This document shows, piece after piece, positions 51,809 through 59,789 of a DNA stretch of 64,000 nt. The position numbers and the translations under genes are program-made. The notes beneath the pieces are model-generated. The model was not told the origin of the DNA and searched no databases. It saw only the letters and a list, made by a program, of their open reading frames with translations. The DNA comes from Micromonospora sp. NBRC 110009 (GTDB lineage Bacteria > Actinomycetota > Actinomycetes > Mycobacteriales > Micromonosporaceae), in NCBI RefSeq assembly GCF_030518795.1, contig NZ_CP130427.1, positions 6,510,001-6,574,000 on the forward strand. The letters run 5' to 3'. How positions within the stretch are numbered: the first letter of the stretch is position 1; each line of letters begins with the position of its first letter.

Positions 51809-52282
51809 ATGACGATCGATATCGAGGCCGAGGCGGCCACCCGGGAAGAGAACAACGCGGCGCTCATCGCTGCGCTGAACGAGGCAAGTCTCAGCGAGGT
51901 GGAATCCAGCTGGGAGCTCGATGTCATCAACGACGCGGAGCACGGTCGCTGGATCGCCGCCCTCGGCGCCGAAGCGATCGCCGAGCTCCCGTACCGGTTC
52001 GTGGGCGGCCGTGTCGTGCTGCTGACGACCTGGGTCGACCCCGCCTACCGACGCAATCGGGTGGCCACGGAGCTCGTCGCTCGCGTGCTGGACGAGGTCC
52101 GCGAGAGCGGGAAGAAGATCACCGTCATCTGCCCGGTCGTGGGTGAGTTCATTGCCCGCCACCCGGCATACCTCGATCTCATCGACAAGGTTCATCCCGG
52201 TGCCGGCGCCTACCCCCAGCACGAGCCCGCGGGGGCCCAGGACGACGAGCAGCTCACCGCATTCGAGCAGGACATGACGTAG
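51809..52282 (+). CDS. Short GNAT-like N-acetyltransferase (CG type), copy 2
   Basis: The protein has 157 residues and is paralogous to the preceding gene. It includes ELDVINDAEHGRWIAALGAEAIAELPYRFVGGRVVLLTTWVDP, YRRNRVATELVARVLDEVRESGKKITVICPVVGEFIARHPAYLDLIDKVHPG and an acidic C-terminus. The acetyl-CoA loop is (R/Q)xxGxA in copy 1 and RRNRVA here, missing the usual glycine, so binding may be impaired. The ATG at 51809 follows the conserved alignment with copy 1. Confidence 0.78.
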   Translation: MTIDIEAEAATREENNAALIAALNEASLSEVESSWELDVINDAEHGRWIAALGAEAIAELPYRFVGGRVVLLTTWVDPAYRRNRVATELVARVLDEVRESGKKITVICPVVGEFIARHPAYLDLIDKVHPGAGAYPQHEPAGAQDDEQLTAFEQDMT

Positions 52283-52296
52283 CCGTCCGGCGTTCA

Positions 52297-52440
52297 GACA
52301 TGGTTCGAGGCGTCCAGCGGGTCCGGGATCGTCGGCTGCGGACGGACATCGGCAACGTCGCGGCCCTCGACGATGTCGTCGCCGCCTTCAACCCGACCGA
52401 AAGGGCCAAGGGCAAGAAGATCATCCGGGTTCGCCTGTAA
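52297..52440 (+). pseudogene. C-terminal fossil of a third MDR paralogue
   Basis: It reads GVQRVRDRRLRTDIGNVAAL, DDVVAAFNPTERAKGKKIIRVRL and stop. It is nearly identical to the ends of the genes at 50235 and 52516. The rest of the gene is absent upstream, where the second GNAT ends. The fossil shows that at least three copies existed in tandem. Confidence 0.88.
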
Positions 52441-52515
52441 GGACCTGGAGACACCGGAGAACCCCTTACGTCGTGACGGGGGTAGACGAGGACTGTTACT
52501 GAGAGAGGTAGTCAG

Positions 52516-53460
52516 ATGAAAGCGATCGTGGTGACGGACCGGGCCGCGGGAACGACGGGGATGAGGCTGGCGGAGCGGCCCGAGCCGGACGTGGCGAGGC
52601 TCGCCAGCCTTGAGGGCGCGAACTACGGCGATGTCGTCGTTGAAGTTCAGGCGTCGGGATTCACCGGGAATGAGCTGGAGTGGCCCTCGACCTGGATCGA
52701 TCGCCTCGGCCGTGACCGGACGCCATCGATCCCCGGCCATGAGGTGGCCGGTGTGGTCACCGCCCTCAGCTATGGCACAACGGGGTTGTCGGTGGGACAG
52801 CGGGTGTTCGGCCTTACGGACTGGACTCGCGACGGCACACTGGCGGAGTATGTCGTCGTCGAGGCGCGCAACCTTGCGCCGCTGCCGGGTGACGTTGACT
52901 TCACGGTGGGCGCTGGCGTCGCGATGGCGGGCCTGACCGCGTGGCAGGGACTGTTCGATCACGGCCACCTGCTGGAGGGGCAGAGCGTCCTGGTGCACGG
53001 CGCGGCCGGCGCAGTCGGTTCGATGGCGACGCAGCTCGCCCGTCAGGCCGGCGCCTACGTCATCGGCACCGGACGCGCCAGCGGCCGGCAGACCGCAGTC
53101 GACTTCGGCGCGCACGAGTTCGTCGACCTCGACAACGACACCTTGGAAGATGTCGGCGGAGTCGATCTGGTCTTCGATGTCATCGGCGGCGACATCCAGA
53201 AGCGGTCCGCGGGTCTGGTTCGAGCCGGAGGAACGCTGGTGACCGTCACCGGGCCGCCGGAGGCGCGGCCCGCTGACGGCGTGGCGATCGACTTCGTTGT
53301 CGTGTCCGACCGAGCCCAGCTGGGTGAGATCGTCCGGCGGGTCCGGGACGGACGCGTGCGGACGAACATCGGCACCGTCGCGGCCCTCGATGACGCCGTC
53401 GCCGCCCTCAACCCGACCGAGCGGACCACGGGGAAGACGATCATCCGAGTTCGTCCATAA
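52516..53460 (+). CDS. NADP-dependent MDR-type oxidoreductase (paralogue 2)
   Basis: The protein has 314 residues and is collinear with the gene at 50235 (starts KAIVVTDRAAGTTGMRLAER; SIPGHEVAGVVTALSYGTTGLSVGQRVFGL; LVHGAAGAVGSMATQLAR), with a 9-residue insertion near residue 30 (VARLASLEGANYGDVV). It is the third of a series together with the fossil just upstream. The two intact copies probably act on related electrophiles. The ATG at 52516 follows GAGAGAGGT. A GC-rich intergenic region separates it from the MFS exporter. Confidence 0.86.
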   Translation: MKAIVVTDRAAGTTGMRLAERPEPDVARLASLEGANYGDVVVEVQASGFTGNELEWPSTWIDRLGRDRTPSIPGHEVAGVVTALSYGTTGLSVGQRVFGLTDWTRDGTLAEYVVVEARNLAPLPGDVDFTVGAGVAMAGLTAWQGLFDHGHLLEGQSVLVHGAAGAVGSMATQLARQAGAYVIGTGRASGRQTAVDFGAHEFVDLDNDTLEDVGGVDLVFDVIGGDIQKRSAGLVRAGGTLVTVTGPPEARPADGVAIDFVVVSDRAQLGEIVRRVRDGRVRTNIGTVAALDDAVAALNPTERTTGKTIIRVRP

Positions 53461-53628
53461 GGGCTCGGAGGCAGCAACCGGGCTTTCGTGGATCAGCGTC
53501 AGCGACGTGGTCAGGGTTGGACGACTCGTAGGGAACACCTCAGCGGACTGGTCGAGTGTCTGGTGCGCACCCATCCGAAGCCTCCAGAAACTCCGGGGCG
53601 GTTCAGAATAAGAGAAAGGCACACATCG

Positions 53629-54960
53629 ATGCAAAGCATCGCACCAGCGACCAACCAGGCTCGCCGGGGCAGAACGCTCCGGCTGGCATTCTTATCCGCG
53701 GTGGTCTCCCTGGTGGCCTCGTTTGCCGCGTCGGCCGCGCCGATCCCCCTGTTCAACATCTACCGGGCCGAGGACGGGTTCACCAACGCCGGCATCTCGA
53801 TGGCCGTTGTGACCACTTCCGTCGGCACTATCGCCGCACTGTTGGTGCTGGGGCGACTGTCCAATCATCTGGGCCGACGGCTCACCGCGATCGCCAGCCT
53901 CGGCCTGCTCCTGCTGGGCTGTCTGCTGCTGCTGGACGTGCATGACATCGGCACCCTGCTGGCCGGTCGGCTACTGATGGGCGTCGGCACCGGGTTGGCC
54001 AGCAGCAGCCTCACCTCCTACATCGTCGACGCCGCACCCACCAGGCCGGAGTGGTTGGCCTCCGTCGCCTCCAGCCAGGGACCCATGCTCGGCCTCACCC
54101 TCGGCGCCATCGCCTCCGGCGCCCTGGTCCAGTTCGGCCCCTGGCCACGCGACCTCATCTACCTGGTTTGCGCCGGTCTCCTCGTACTATCTGCCGCACT
54201 CATCGTCATCAGCCCGGAAACCGCAAAGCCGACGCCGGGCGCTTGGCGATCACTGTTACCCCGGGTCCGCGTACCGGCCCGGGTCAGGCATTTGCTCCCT
54301 GTCGCGGCAGCGGTGTTCCTGGCCACCTGGCCGACCGGGGCCTTCTACCAGGCCCTCGTGCCCGCGCTGGTCGAAGATCAGCTCCACACCCACAGCCCGC
54401 TCATCCTCGGACTGTCGTTCGCCGCCTACATGGCCCCCAGCGTTCTCGGCGCTCCCCTCGGCGGCCGGTTCACCTCCGCGGCGGCCCAACGCATCGGCAT
54501 GATCATCTTCCTGACCGGATGGATCGGCATCATCACAGCGATCGCCATCGGCACGCTGGCGTTGTTCATCGCTGCAACCATCGTCGCCGGCGCCGGTCAA
54601 GGCATCGCCATCAGCGGCGCCACCCGGGGCCTGCTGCACGGCAGCACCCTGGCCGACCGGGCACCGATCTTCAGCGCGATCTACCTCCTCTGCTACAGCG
54701 GCGCCGCCTTCCTTAGCCTCATCTCCGGGGAACTCTCGAACACCTTCTCGCTACCGCAGATCGCCCTCGGATACGGCGGACTTGCCATAGTCGCCACCCT
54801 GTTCACTGTCTTCGCTGCACGCGACCCGTACACCGACACGACCAGGGACAGCCAACACGGTGAGTTGATCAAAATGATCGATAGGAACACCGGAGGTCCG
54901 GTCAAGCCAGGTCAACGCAGGCCACTCCCTGCCATGCTGAGGCAAGGTGCAGGTCGCTAA
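53629..54960 (+). CDS. MFS transporter
   Basis: The protein has 443 residues of the major facilitator superfamily, with about twelve helices. Features are SAAPIPLFNIYRAEDGF, VLGRLSNHLGRRLTAIAS (motif A) and GRLLMGVGTGLASSSLTSYIVDA. The C-terminal 40 residues are polar. The ATG at 53629 follows GAGAAAGG and was preferred to longer in-frame starts. It lies between the oxidoreductase copy and a convergent TetR gene, so it may be the exporter of the electrophile or drug that those genes handle. The substrate is unknown. Confidence 0.86.
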   Translation: MQSIAPATNQARRGRTLRLAFLSAVVSLVASFAASAAPIPLFNIYRAEDGFTNAGISMAVVTTSVGTIAALLVLGRLSNHLGRRLTAIASLGLLLLGCLLLLDVHDIGTLLAGRLLMGVGTGLASSSLTSYIVDAAPTRPEWLASVASSQGPMLGLTLGAIASGALVQFGPWPRDLIYLVCAGLLVLSAALIVISPETAKPTPGAWRSLLPRVRVPARVRHLLPVAAAVFLATWPTGAFYQALVPALVEDQLHTHSPLILGLSFAAYMAPSVLGAPLGGRFTSAAAQRIGMIIFLTGWIGIITAIAIGTLALFIAATIVAGAGQGIAISGATRGLLHGSTLADRAPIFSAIYLLCYSGAAFLSLISGELSNTFSLPQIALGYGGLAIVATLFTVFAARDPYTDTTRDSQHGELIKMIDRNTGGPVKPGQRRPLPAMLRQGAGR

Positions 54961-55005
54961 GGGACGGCTCGCCGTGACCAGCCTGATCACGATGAAAGGG
55001 CTCAA

Positions 55006-55662
55006 TTAACGGGTCGGCTCGCCGGACGGCTCCGAGAGGAACGACTTGATGTGTTCCAGCGCCATGTCCAGCGCAACTTCCATGGGTGCGACGTTGTGCG
55101 CGGCGTTCGCCAGCAAGTAGCCGCCTTGCAAAGCTGCCATCAACCCCGTGGCCAGCTTCTCCGGGTCGGCGTCCTGGCGCAGTGCACCGCTGTCCCGCAT
55201 CCGGTGCAGGCCATCACTGATCAGCTTTTCCCATGCCGCGAACGTCTCCAACAGCGTCGATCGAGCCTGCTCATCTTGATCGGACAGCTCGACAGCCATC
55301 GACCCGAGGCCGCACCCGTATTTGCCGTTGTTCAGCGAGTTGGCCTGGACCAGCGCGTTACGCCACCGGACCAGCCCTGAGAACGACCTCAGTCGTTCGA
55401 GCCCTCCGCGCTCGCGCTGAAGCACAAGGGCGCCTCGATATTTGACCAACGCGCGCACGAGCTCCTGCTTGTCGGCGAAGTGGTGGTAAAGCTGAGACTT
55501 GCTCGTCTGGCTTGCCTCGCGGACGTCGTCAAGGGTCGTCGCGTTAACGCCGCGCACGAACATCAGCCGGTTCGCCGCCTCGAGGATCCGCTCTCGTGTC
55601 GCGATGCCCCGTTGACTGATCCTCCGCTGCTTCGTCGGCGCAGCCACCTGCTCTTCGCCCAT
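55006..55662 (-). CDS. TetR/AcrR family transcriptional regulator
   Basis: The protein has 218 residues. The N-terminal HTH (about 18-66) reads ISQRGIATRERILEAANRLMFVRGVNATTLDDVREASQTSKSQLYHHFADKQELV, and a C-terminal helical TetR_C domain follows. It converges with the MFS gene. As no operator is visible at its own start, the GGACTATATAGTCC sites at 49974-50132 are the best candidates for its binding. The signal is unknown. Confidence 0.9.
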   Translation of the reverse strand: MGEEQVAAPTKQRRISQRGIATRERILEAANRLMFVRGVNATTLDDVREASQTSKSQLYHHFADKQELVRALVKYRGALVLQRERGGLERLRSFSGLVRWRNALVQANSLNNGKYGCGLGSMAVELSDQDEQARSTLLETFAAWEKLISDGLHRMRDSGALRQDADPEKLATGLMAALQGGYLLANAAHNVAPMEVALDMALEHIKSFLSEPSGEPTR

Positions 55663-55987
55663 CGGTCAAGTGTATCGGCGCGCCAGATGATCCACGGAGG
55701 ATGGGACCTTGGAGTCCTTCCGGCGTTATGTCGCATTCGCGTGATGGTGATTCTGCGGAGAAGGGGCAAGGGTTACAGAAGTCCGACAGGCGCACTGCCG
55801 AACCGCCAGATAAATGCGGGAGTTACCTGCGGTTTATCCCCAGGGGCGGCCGGCGGCTGATCGAAATGCGGTCGGGAGGGAACAGCAGTCGGATGAGCAC
55901 GATGCACGCCGTGAGAGCTCACAAGCTTGGCTGCACGAATGGCTGTACAGCCATTTGCTGGTCCGAACGCCGGGGCGCGCTCTCGCG

Positions 55988-56320
55988 TCATTGCGGTCGA
56001 GATTCTTGGGTGGGCCGCCGTGCGGCCGCGCGGTGTGGCTCGAACCGGCTGGTGAGGAAGGCGGTGGTGGTCCGCAGGTACAACACCGCTATGAACAGCA
56101 ACACCGTCCGGCCGGCATTTCCCCACCGCCGCGCCGGGTCGTCGTTGAGGAAGCCGGGCAACGACCCCGCGACTACACGGTCGAGCGCGAACACCACCGC
56201 CAGATCGAAGAACAGCTCCACGAACGTCGCCTGCTGCGAGCTGCCGCTCCGCCGCAGCAGACCCACCGCCCGACCCGAGGCCCGCCGCCGCCCCGCAAAC
56301 CGGCTGCCCATTTGACCCAT
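55988..56320 (-). pseudogene. Truncated LtrA family gene (N-terminal part)
   Basis: The minus-strand translation has the LtrA signature ATFVELFFDLAVVFALDRVVAG, then RTVLLFIAVLYLRTTTAFLTSRFEP, and then runs out after 110 residues. Only the first two to three helices remain, and nothing matching the rest lies upstream or downstream. Together with the genes at 1757 and 45278 it makes three LtrA loci. The rest of the gap (55663-55987 and 56321-56545) shows no gene. Confidence 0.75.
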
Positions 56321-56545
56321 TCAACTGCCCGGCAGGCCCGAACACACCCGATACCGCCAAGGCACCGCGGCGGCCCGCGGCTCCGCTCGTGGCCGGCTGC
56401 CGCCCTTCTCCTTCATCGGCCCGCACGGTTCCTCCCCCATGGCATCACCGCATGCACGAGGTCGTTAGGCGCCCGTTCCCGACAGGCTGACTGATCGTCA
56501 CCCCATCGGTACGTTTCCGGTTGCCGACAACGGGTAGCACGCCCC

Positions 56546-57973
56546 ATGCCTGGCCTGTCACTGGTGACCCTCGGCGCCAGCCTCGTACGCGCCGATCCGG
56601 CGCAGCTGCTGCCGGCGCGCGAGCAGATGGCCTTCACCCTCGGCTTCCACATCATCCTGGTGCCGTTCGGGGTGGCCTTCACCTTCCTGATGCTGATCGC
56701 GAACGCCCGCGGGATTCGCCGGAACGACGAGACTGCGCTGCTGCTGGCCCGGCGCTGGTCACAGGTGGCGGCGGTGCTGTTCGCCGTCGGCGCGGTGTCC
56801 GGCACGGTGCTGTCGTTCGAGCTCGGGCTGCTGTGGCCGCGACTGATGGGCACCTACGGCGCGGCGTTCGGCATCCCGTTCGCGGTCGAGGGTCTGTTCT
56901 TCTTCCTGGAGGCGGTCTTCGTCGCCATCTACGTGTACGGGTGGCGGCGGATGCGCCCGTGGCCGCACTTCTGGACCGGGGTGCCGGTGGTGTTGTCCGG
57001 GATCGGCGGCACGCTGTCGGTGGTCGCGGCGAACGCCTGGATGAACCGGCCGGGCGGGTTCACCATGCGGGACGGCAAGATCGTGGAGGTCCGCCCGCTG
57101 GAGGTGATCTTCAACGGCGCGTTCTGGTACGAGGCCATCCACATGCTGCTGGCCGCGTACATGGTCGCCGGGTTCGTCGTCGCCGGCGTGTACGCGGCCG
57201 GGATGCTACGCGGCCGCCGCGATCGGTACCACCGGCTCGGCCTGGTGATACCGCTGACCGTCGCGGCGCTGGCCACCCCGGTGCAGATCTTCGTCGGCGA
57301 CCTCGCCGCGCGCGAGGTCTTCCGGAACGAGCCGGCGAAGTTCGCCGCGATCGAGGCCGTCCCGACCACGGGCACCCATGTGCCGGAGGTGCTGGGCGGC
57401 TACTACGCGAACGGGGAGGTGCACGGCGGCATCAGGATTCCGTCGGGGGCCTCGCTGTTGTCCGGCTACTCACCTTCGACCCGCATCCAGGGTTTGGACG
57501 CCATCCCCGCCGAGGTGCGGCCGCCGGACCGGCTGGTCGCGATCGTCCACCTGAGCTTCGACGTCATGGTCGGTATCGGCACGGCGCTGCTGGCCCTCTC
57601 CGCCTGGTACGCCCTGGCCTGGTGGCGCCGCCGCGATCTGCCGCGCAGCAGATGGTTCCTGCGGGCGACGACGATCAGTGGCGTACTCGCGGTGGTGGCG
57701 CTGGAGGCGGGCTGGGTGGTCACCGAGGTCGGCCGGCAGCCGTGGACGGTCGTCGGTCACCTCCTCACCCGCGACGCGGTCGCCACGTCCGGCAACCTGT
57801 GGCTGTTCTTCGCCGCCATCGTCGCGCTGTATGCCGCGGTCGGCGCCGCCACCGTGTACGTCCTGCGACTGCTGCGCCGCCGCTGGCGCGATCAGGGCGG
57901 GGCTACCGAGACGGACGTGCCCTACGGCCCGCCCCGGCCCTCGGAGTCCACGCCCGCCGGAGGGCAGGCGTGA
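56546..57973 (+). CDS. cydA: Cytochrome bd-type quinol oxidase subunit I
   Basis: The protein has 475 residues of CydA. Haem ligands are visible as H35 (FTLGFHIILVP), H199 (FWYEAIHMLL) and M341 (LSFDVMVGIG), and GRQPW is at 396-400. The Q-loop between the sixth and seventh helices (about 250-335) is short, which places it in the cyanide-insensitive-type (CIO) group rather than the long-loop E. coli type. It oxidises quinol and reduces oxygen to water. It overlaps cydB by GTGA. No cydCD follows in this window. Confidence 0.92.
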   Translation: MPGLSLVTLGASLVRADPAQLLPAREQMAFTLGFHIILVPFGVAFTFLMLIANARGIRRNDETALLLARRWSQVAAVLFAVGAVSGTVLSFELGLLWPRLMGTYGAAFGIPFAVEGLFFFLEAVFVAIYVYGWRRMRPWPHFWTGVPVVLSGIGGTLSVVAANAWMNRPGGFTMRDGKIVEVRPLEVIFNGAFWYEAIHMLLAAYMVAGFVVAGVYAAGMLRGRRDRYHRLGLVIPLTVAALATPVQIFVGDLAAREVFRNEPAKFAAIEAVPTTGTHVPEVLGGYYANGEVHGGIRIPSGASLLSGYSPSTRIQGLDAIPAEVRPPDRLVAIVHLSFDVMVGIGTALLALSAWYALAWWRRRDLPRSRWFLRATTISGVLAVVALEAGWVVTEVGRQPWTVVGHLLTRDAVATSGNLWLFFAAIVALYAAVGAATVYVLRLLRRRWRDQGGATETDVPYGPPRPSESTPAGGQA

Positions 57974-58965
57974 GTACGTTTGCCGCCGTCGTGTTGTTCA
58001 TCGGCGTCACCGCCTACGCCGTGCTCGGCGGCGCGGACTACGGTGCCGGCTTCTGGGACCTCACCGCCGGTGGCGCGCGACGTGGGCAGGCCCCTCGGCA
58101 CCTGATCGACCACACGTTGGCACCGGTGTGGGAGGCCAACCACGTGTGGCTGATCTTCTGCCTGGTGATGCTCTGGACCGGCTTCCCGTCCGCGTTCGCC
58201 GCGATCATGACCACGCTCTACATCCCGCTGGGCCTCGCCGCGCTGGGCATCGTGGTCCGCGGCAGCGGGTTCGCGTTCCGGAAGGTGGTGGTAAAGACCG
58301 ACCAACAGCGGGCGACCGGGGCGGCTTTCGCCACCTCGTCGGTGCTCACGCCGTTCTTCCTCGGCACGGTGGCCGGCGGGATCGCCTCCGGGCGGGTGCC
58401 CGCCGGCGGACACGGCAATGCCGTGACCAGCTGGGTCAACCCGACGTCGCTGCTCGGCGGGGTGCTCGCGGTTGGGGTGTGCGCGTTCGTCGCCGCGGTG
58501 TTCCTCACCGCCGAGGCCCGTGCCTACGCCGACGCCGGCCTGGAGCGCTGGTTCCGCCGCCGGGCCCAGGCCAGCGCCGTGGCGACCGGCGCCGTAGCGC
58601 TGGCGGGCATCGCCATCCTGCACGCCGACGCCGGGCGCCTGTTCTCCGGGCTGATCGGCCGCGGCCTGCCGCTGGTGCTGGTCTCCGCGGCATGCGGGCT
58701 GGCCAGCATCGCCCTGCTGCACCGGGCGGCACCCCGGTTGCTGCAGGCGCTCGCCGTCAGCGCGGCCGGCACGGTGGTGGTCGGCTGGGGCGTCGCGCAG
58801 TATCCGTACCTGCTGGGCACCCACCTCCGCATCGACGAGGCCGCCGCTCCCGACGCCACCCTGGCGTCGCTCACCGTGGTCGCCGCCGCGGCGCTCCTGC
58901 TCGTCGTGCCGGCCATGGCGCTGTTGTTCGTCCTGCACCAGCGCGGCCGCCTGGACACCGCCTGA
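57970..58965 (+). CDS. cydB: Cytochrome bd-type quinol oxidase subunit II
   Basis: The protein has 331 residues of CydB. The start is STFAAVVLFIGVTAYAVLGGADYGAGFWDL, followed by HVWLIFCLVMLWTGFPSAF and TSWVNPTSLLGGVLAVGVCAF, with nine predicted helices. CydB supports haem b/d binding of CydA. GTG 57970 overlaps the cydA stop (GTGA), so translation is coupled. The pair is followed by a roughly 300-bp gap and then an ECF sigma gene, with no cydCD and no cydX seen. It looks complete. Confidence 0.92.
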   Translation: MSTFAAVVLFIGVTAYAVLGGADYGAGFWDLTAGGARRGQAPRHLIDHTLAPVWEANHVWLIFCLVMLWTGFPSAFAAIMTTLYIPLGLAALGIVVRGSGFAFRKVVVKTDQQRATGAAFATSSVLTPFFLGTVAGGIASGRVPAGGHGNAVTSWVNPTSLLGGVLAVGVCAFVAAVFLTAEARAYADAGLERWFRRRAQASAVATGAVALAGIAILHADAGRLFSGLIGRGLPLVLVSAACGLASIALLHRAAPRLLQALAVSAAGTVVVGWGVAQYPYLLGTHLRIDEAAAPDATLASLTVVAAAALLLVVPAMALLFVLHQRGRLDTA

Positions 58966-59267
58966 CTCGGTTCACGCTGGCGCCGTGCCGGACCGCGGCC
59001 GACCGTCCAGCCCACCCGTCGGTCAACCGCGCGCCCTACGCCCCGCCCCGTGGCGGCGTGAACCTCTTGGCCACATCGACGGCCACTGAACCGCCCCGGA
59101 TCTTGTAGAGACTTCCCGGCTTGGGACTGGTGTTCTCTTCGTCGCGGAGACTTACTGTGTCGATCGCTCGTTTCCACTCGCGCTGTCGGTCGCCGAAATC
59201 TTCTGACCGGTCCCGCGGAACCTTTCTCCCCGCTTGTGAGTGGAAGTGATGGAGAAGGGAGGTGACG
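58966..59267. other. Gap containing the probable ECF sigma promoter
   Basis: No gene is present. GGAACC at 59217-59222 could be an ECF-type -35 element about 46 bp before the sigma start, which would suggest autoregulation, but no convincing -10 can be fixed. The cydB terminator is not evident. Confidence 0.35.
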
Positions 59268-59789
59268 GTGTCCGACGGTGATCTGATCTCCGAGTTGTAC
59301 GCAGGCTGTTTCCGGCGGCTGGTCGTCCAGCTCTATGCGGTGACCGGGGACCTGAACGAGGCGCAGGAGGCGGTCCAGGAGGCCTTTACGAGGGCGCTGG
59401 CCGCGCCCCGGCGGTTCGCCCGGCTCGACAACCCGGAGGCATGGCTGCGCCGGGTGGCGGTGAACGTCGCTCGCAGCCGGCACCGCCGGCGCCGGGTGCT
59501 CGACGGACTGCTGCGCCGGATCGGCCCGCCGCTGGCCGTCGCCGACCGCTCACCGGAACACCTCGCCCTGCTGGCCGCGCTGCGGGACCTGCCCGAGGGG
59601 CAACGGCACGCCCTGGCCCTGCACTACCTCGTCGACCTGCCCGTGGATGAGGTCGCGGCCACCCTCGGCGTCTCGGCTGGCACGGTCAAGTCCCGCCTGT
59701 CCCGCGGCCGGCAGGCCCTCGCGGCGCTACTGGCCGACTCCGACATCACCGACAGCACGAGCACCGGGAGGATCGATGTCCGATCGTGA
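59268..59789 (+). CDS. ECF RNA polymerase sigma factor (SigE/M-type)
   Basis: This 173-residue ECF sigma factor has region 2 at about 5-75 (LYAGCFRRLVVQLYAVTGDLNEAQEAVQEAFTRAL; WLRRVAVNVARSRHRR). Region 4 is at about 105-160 (LRDLPEGQRHALALHYLVDLPVDEVAATLGVSAGTVKSRLSRGR). The GTG at 59268 follows a strong GGGAGGTGA ribosome site; a GTG at 59262 would lie inside that site. It overlaps the next gene by 14 bp, so the propeller protein at 59776 is almost certainly its cognate partner. Confidence 0.9.
   Translation: MSDGDLISELYAGCFRRLVVQLYAVTGDLNEAQEAVQEAFTRALAAPRRFARLDNPEAWLRRVAVNVARSRHRRRRVLDGLLRRIGPPLAVADRSPEHLALLAALRDLPEGQRHALALHYLVDLPVDEVAATLGVSAGTVKSRLSRGRQALAALLADSDITDSTSTGRIDVRS

Noticed and set aside
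56521..57969. An 814-residue plus-strand frame that joins the region of cydA with cydB
   Set aside because: The first part is the out-of-frame reading of cydA; only the part from the GTG at 57970 is CydB.
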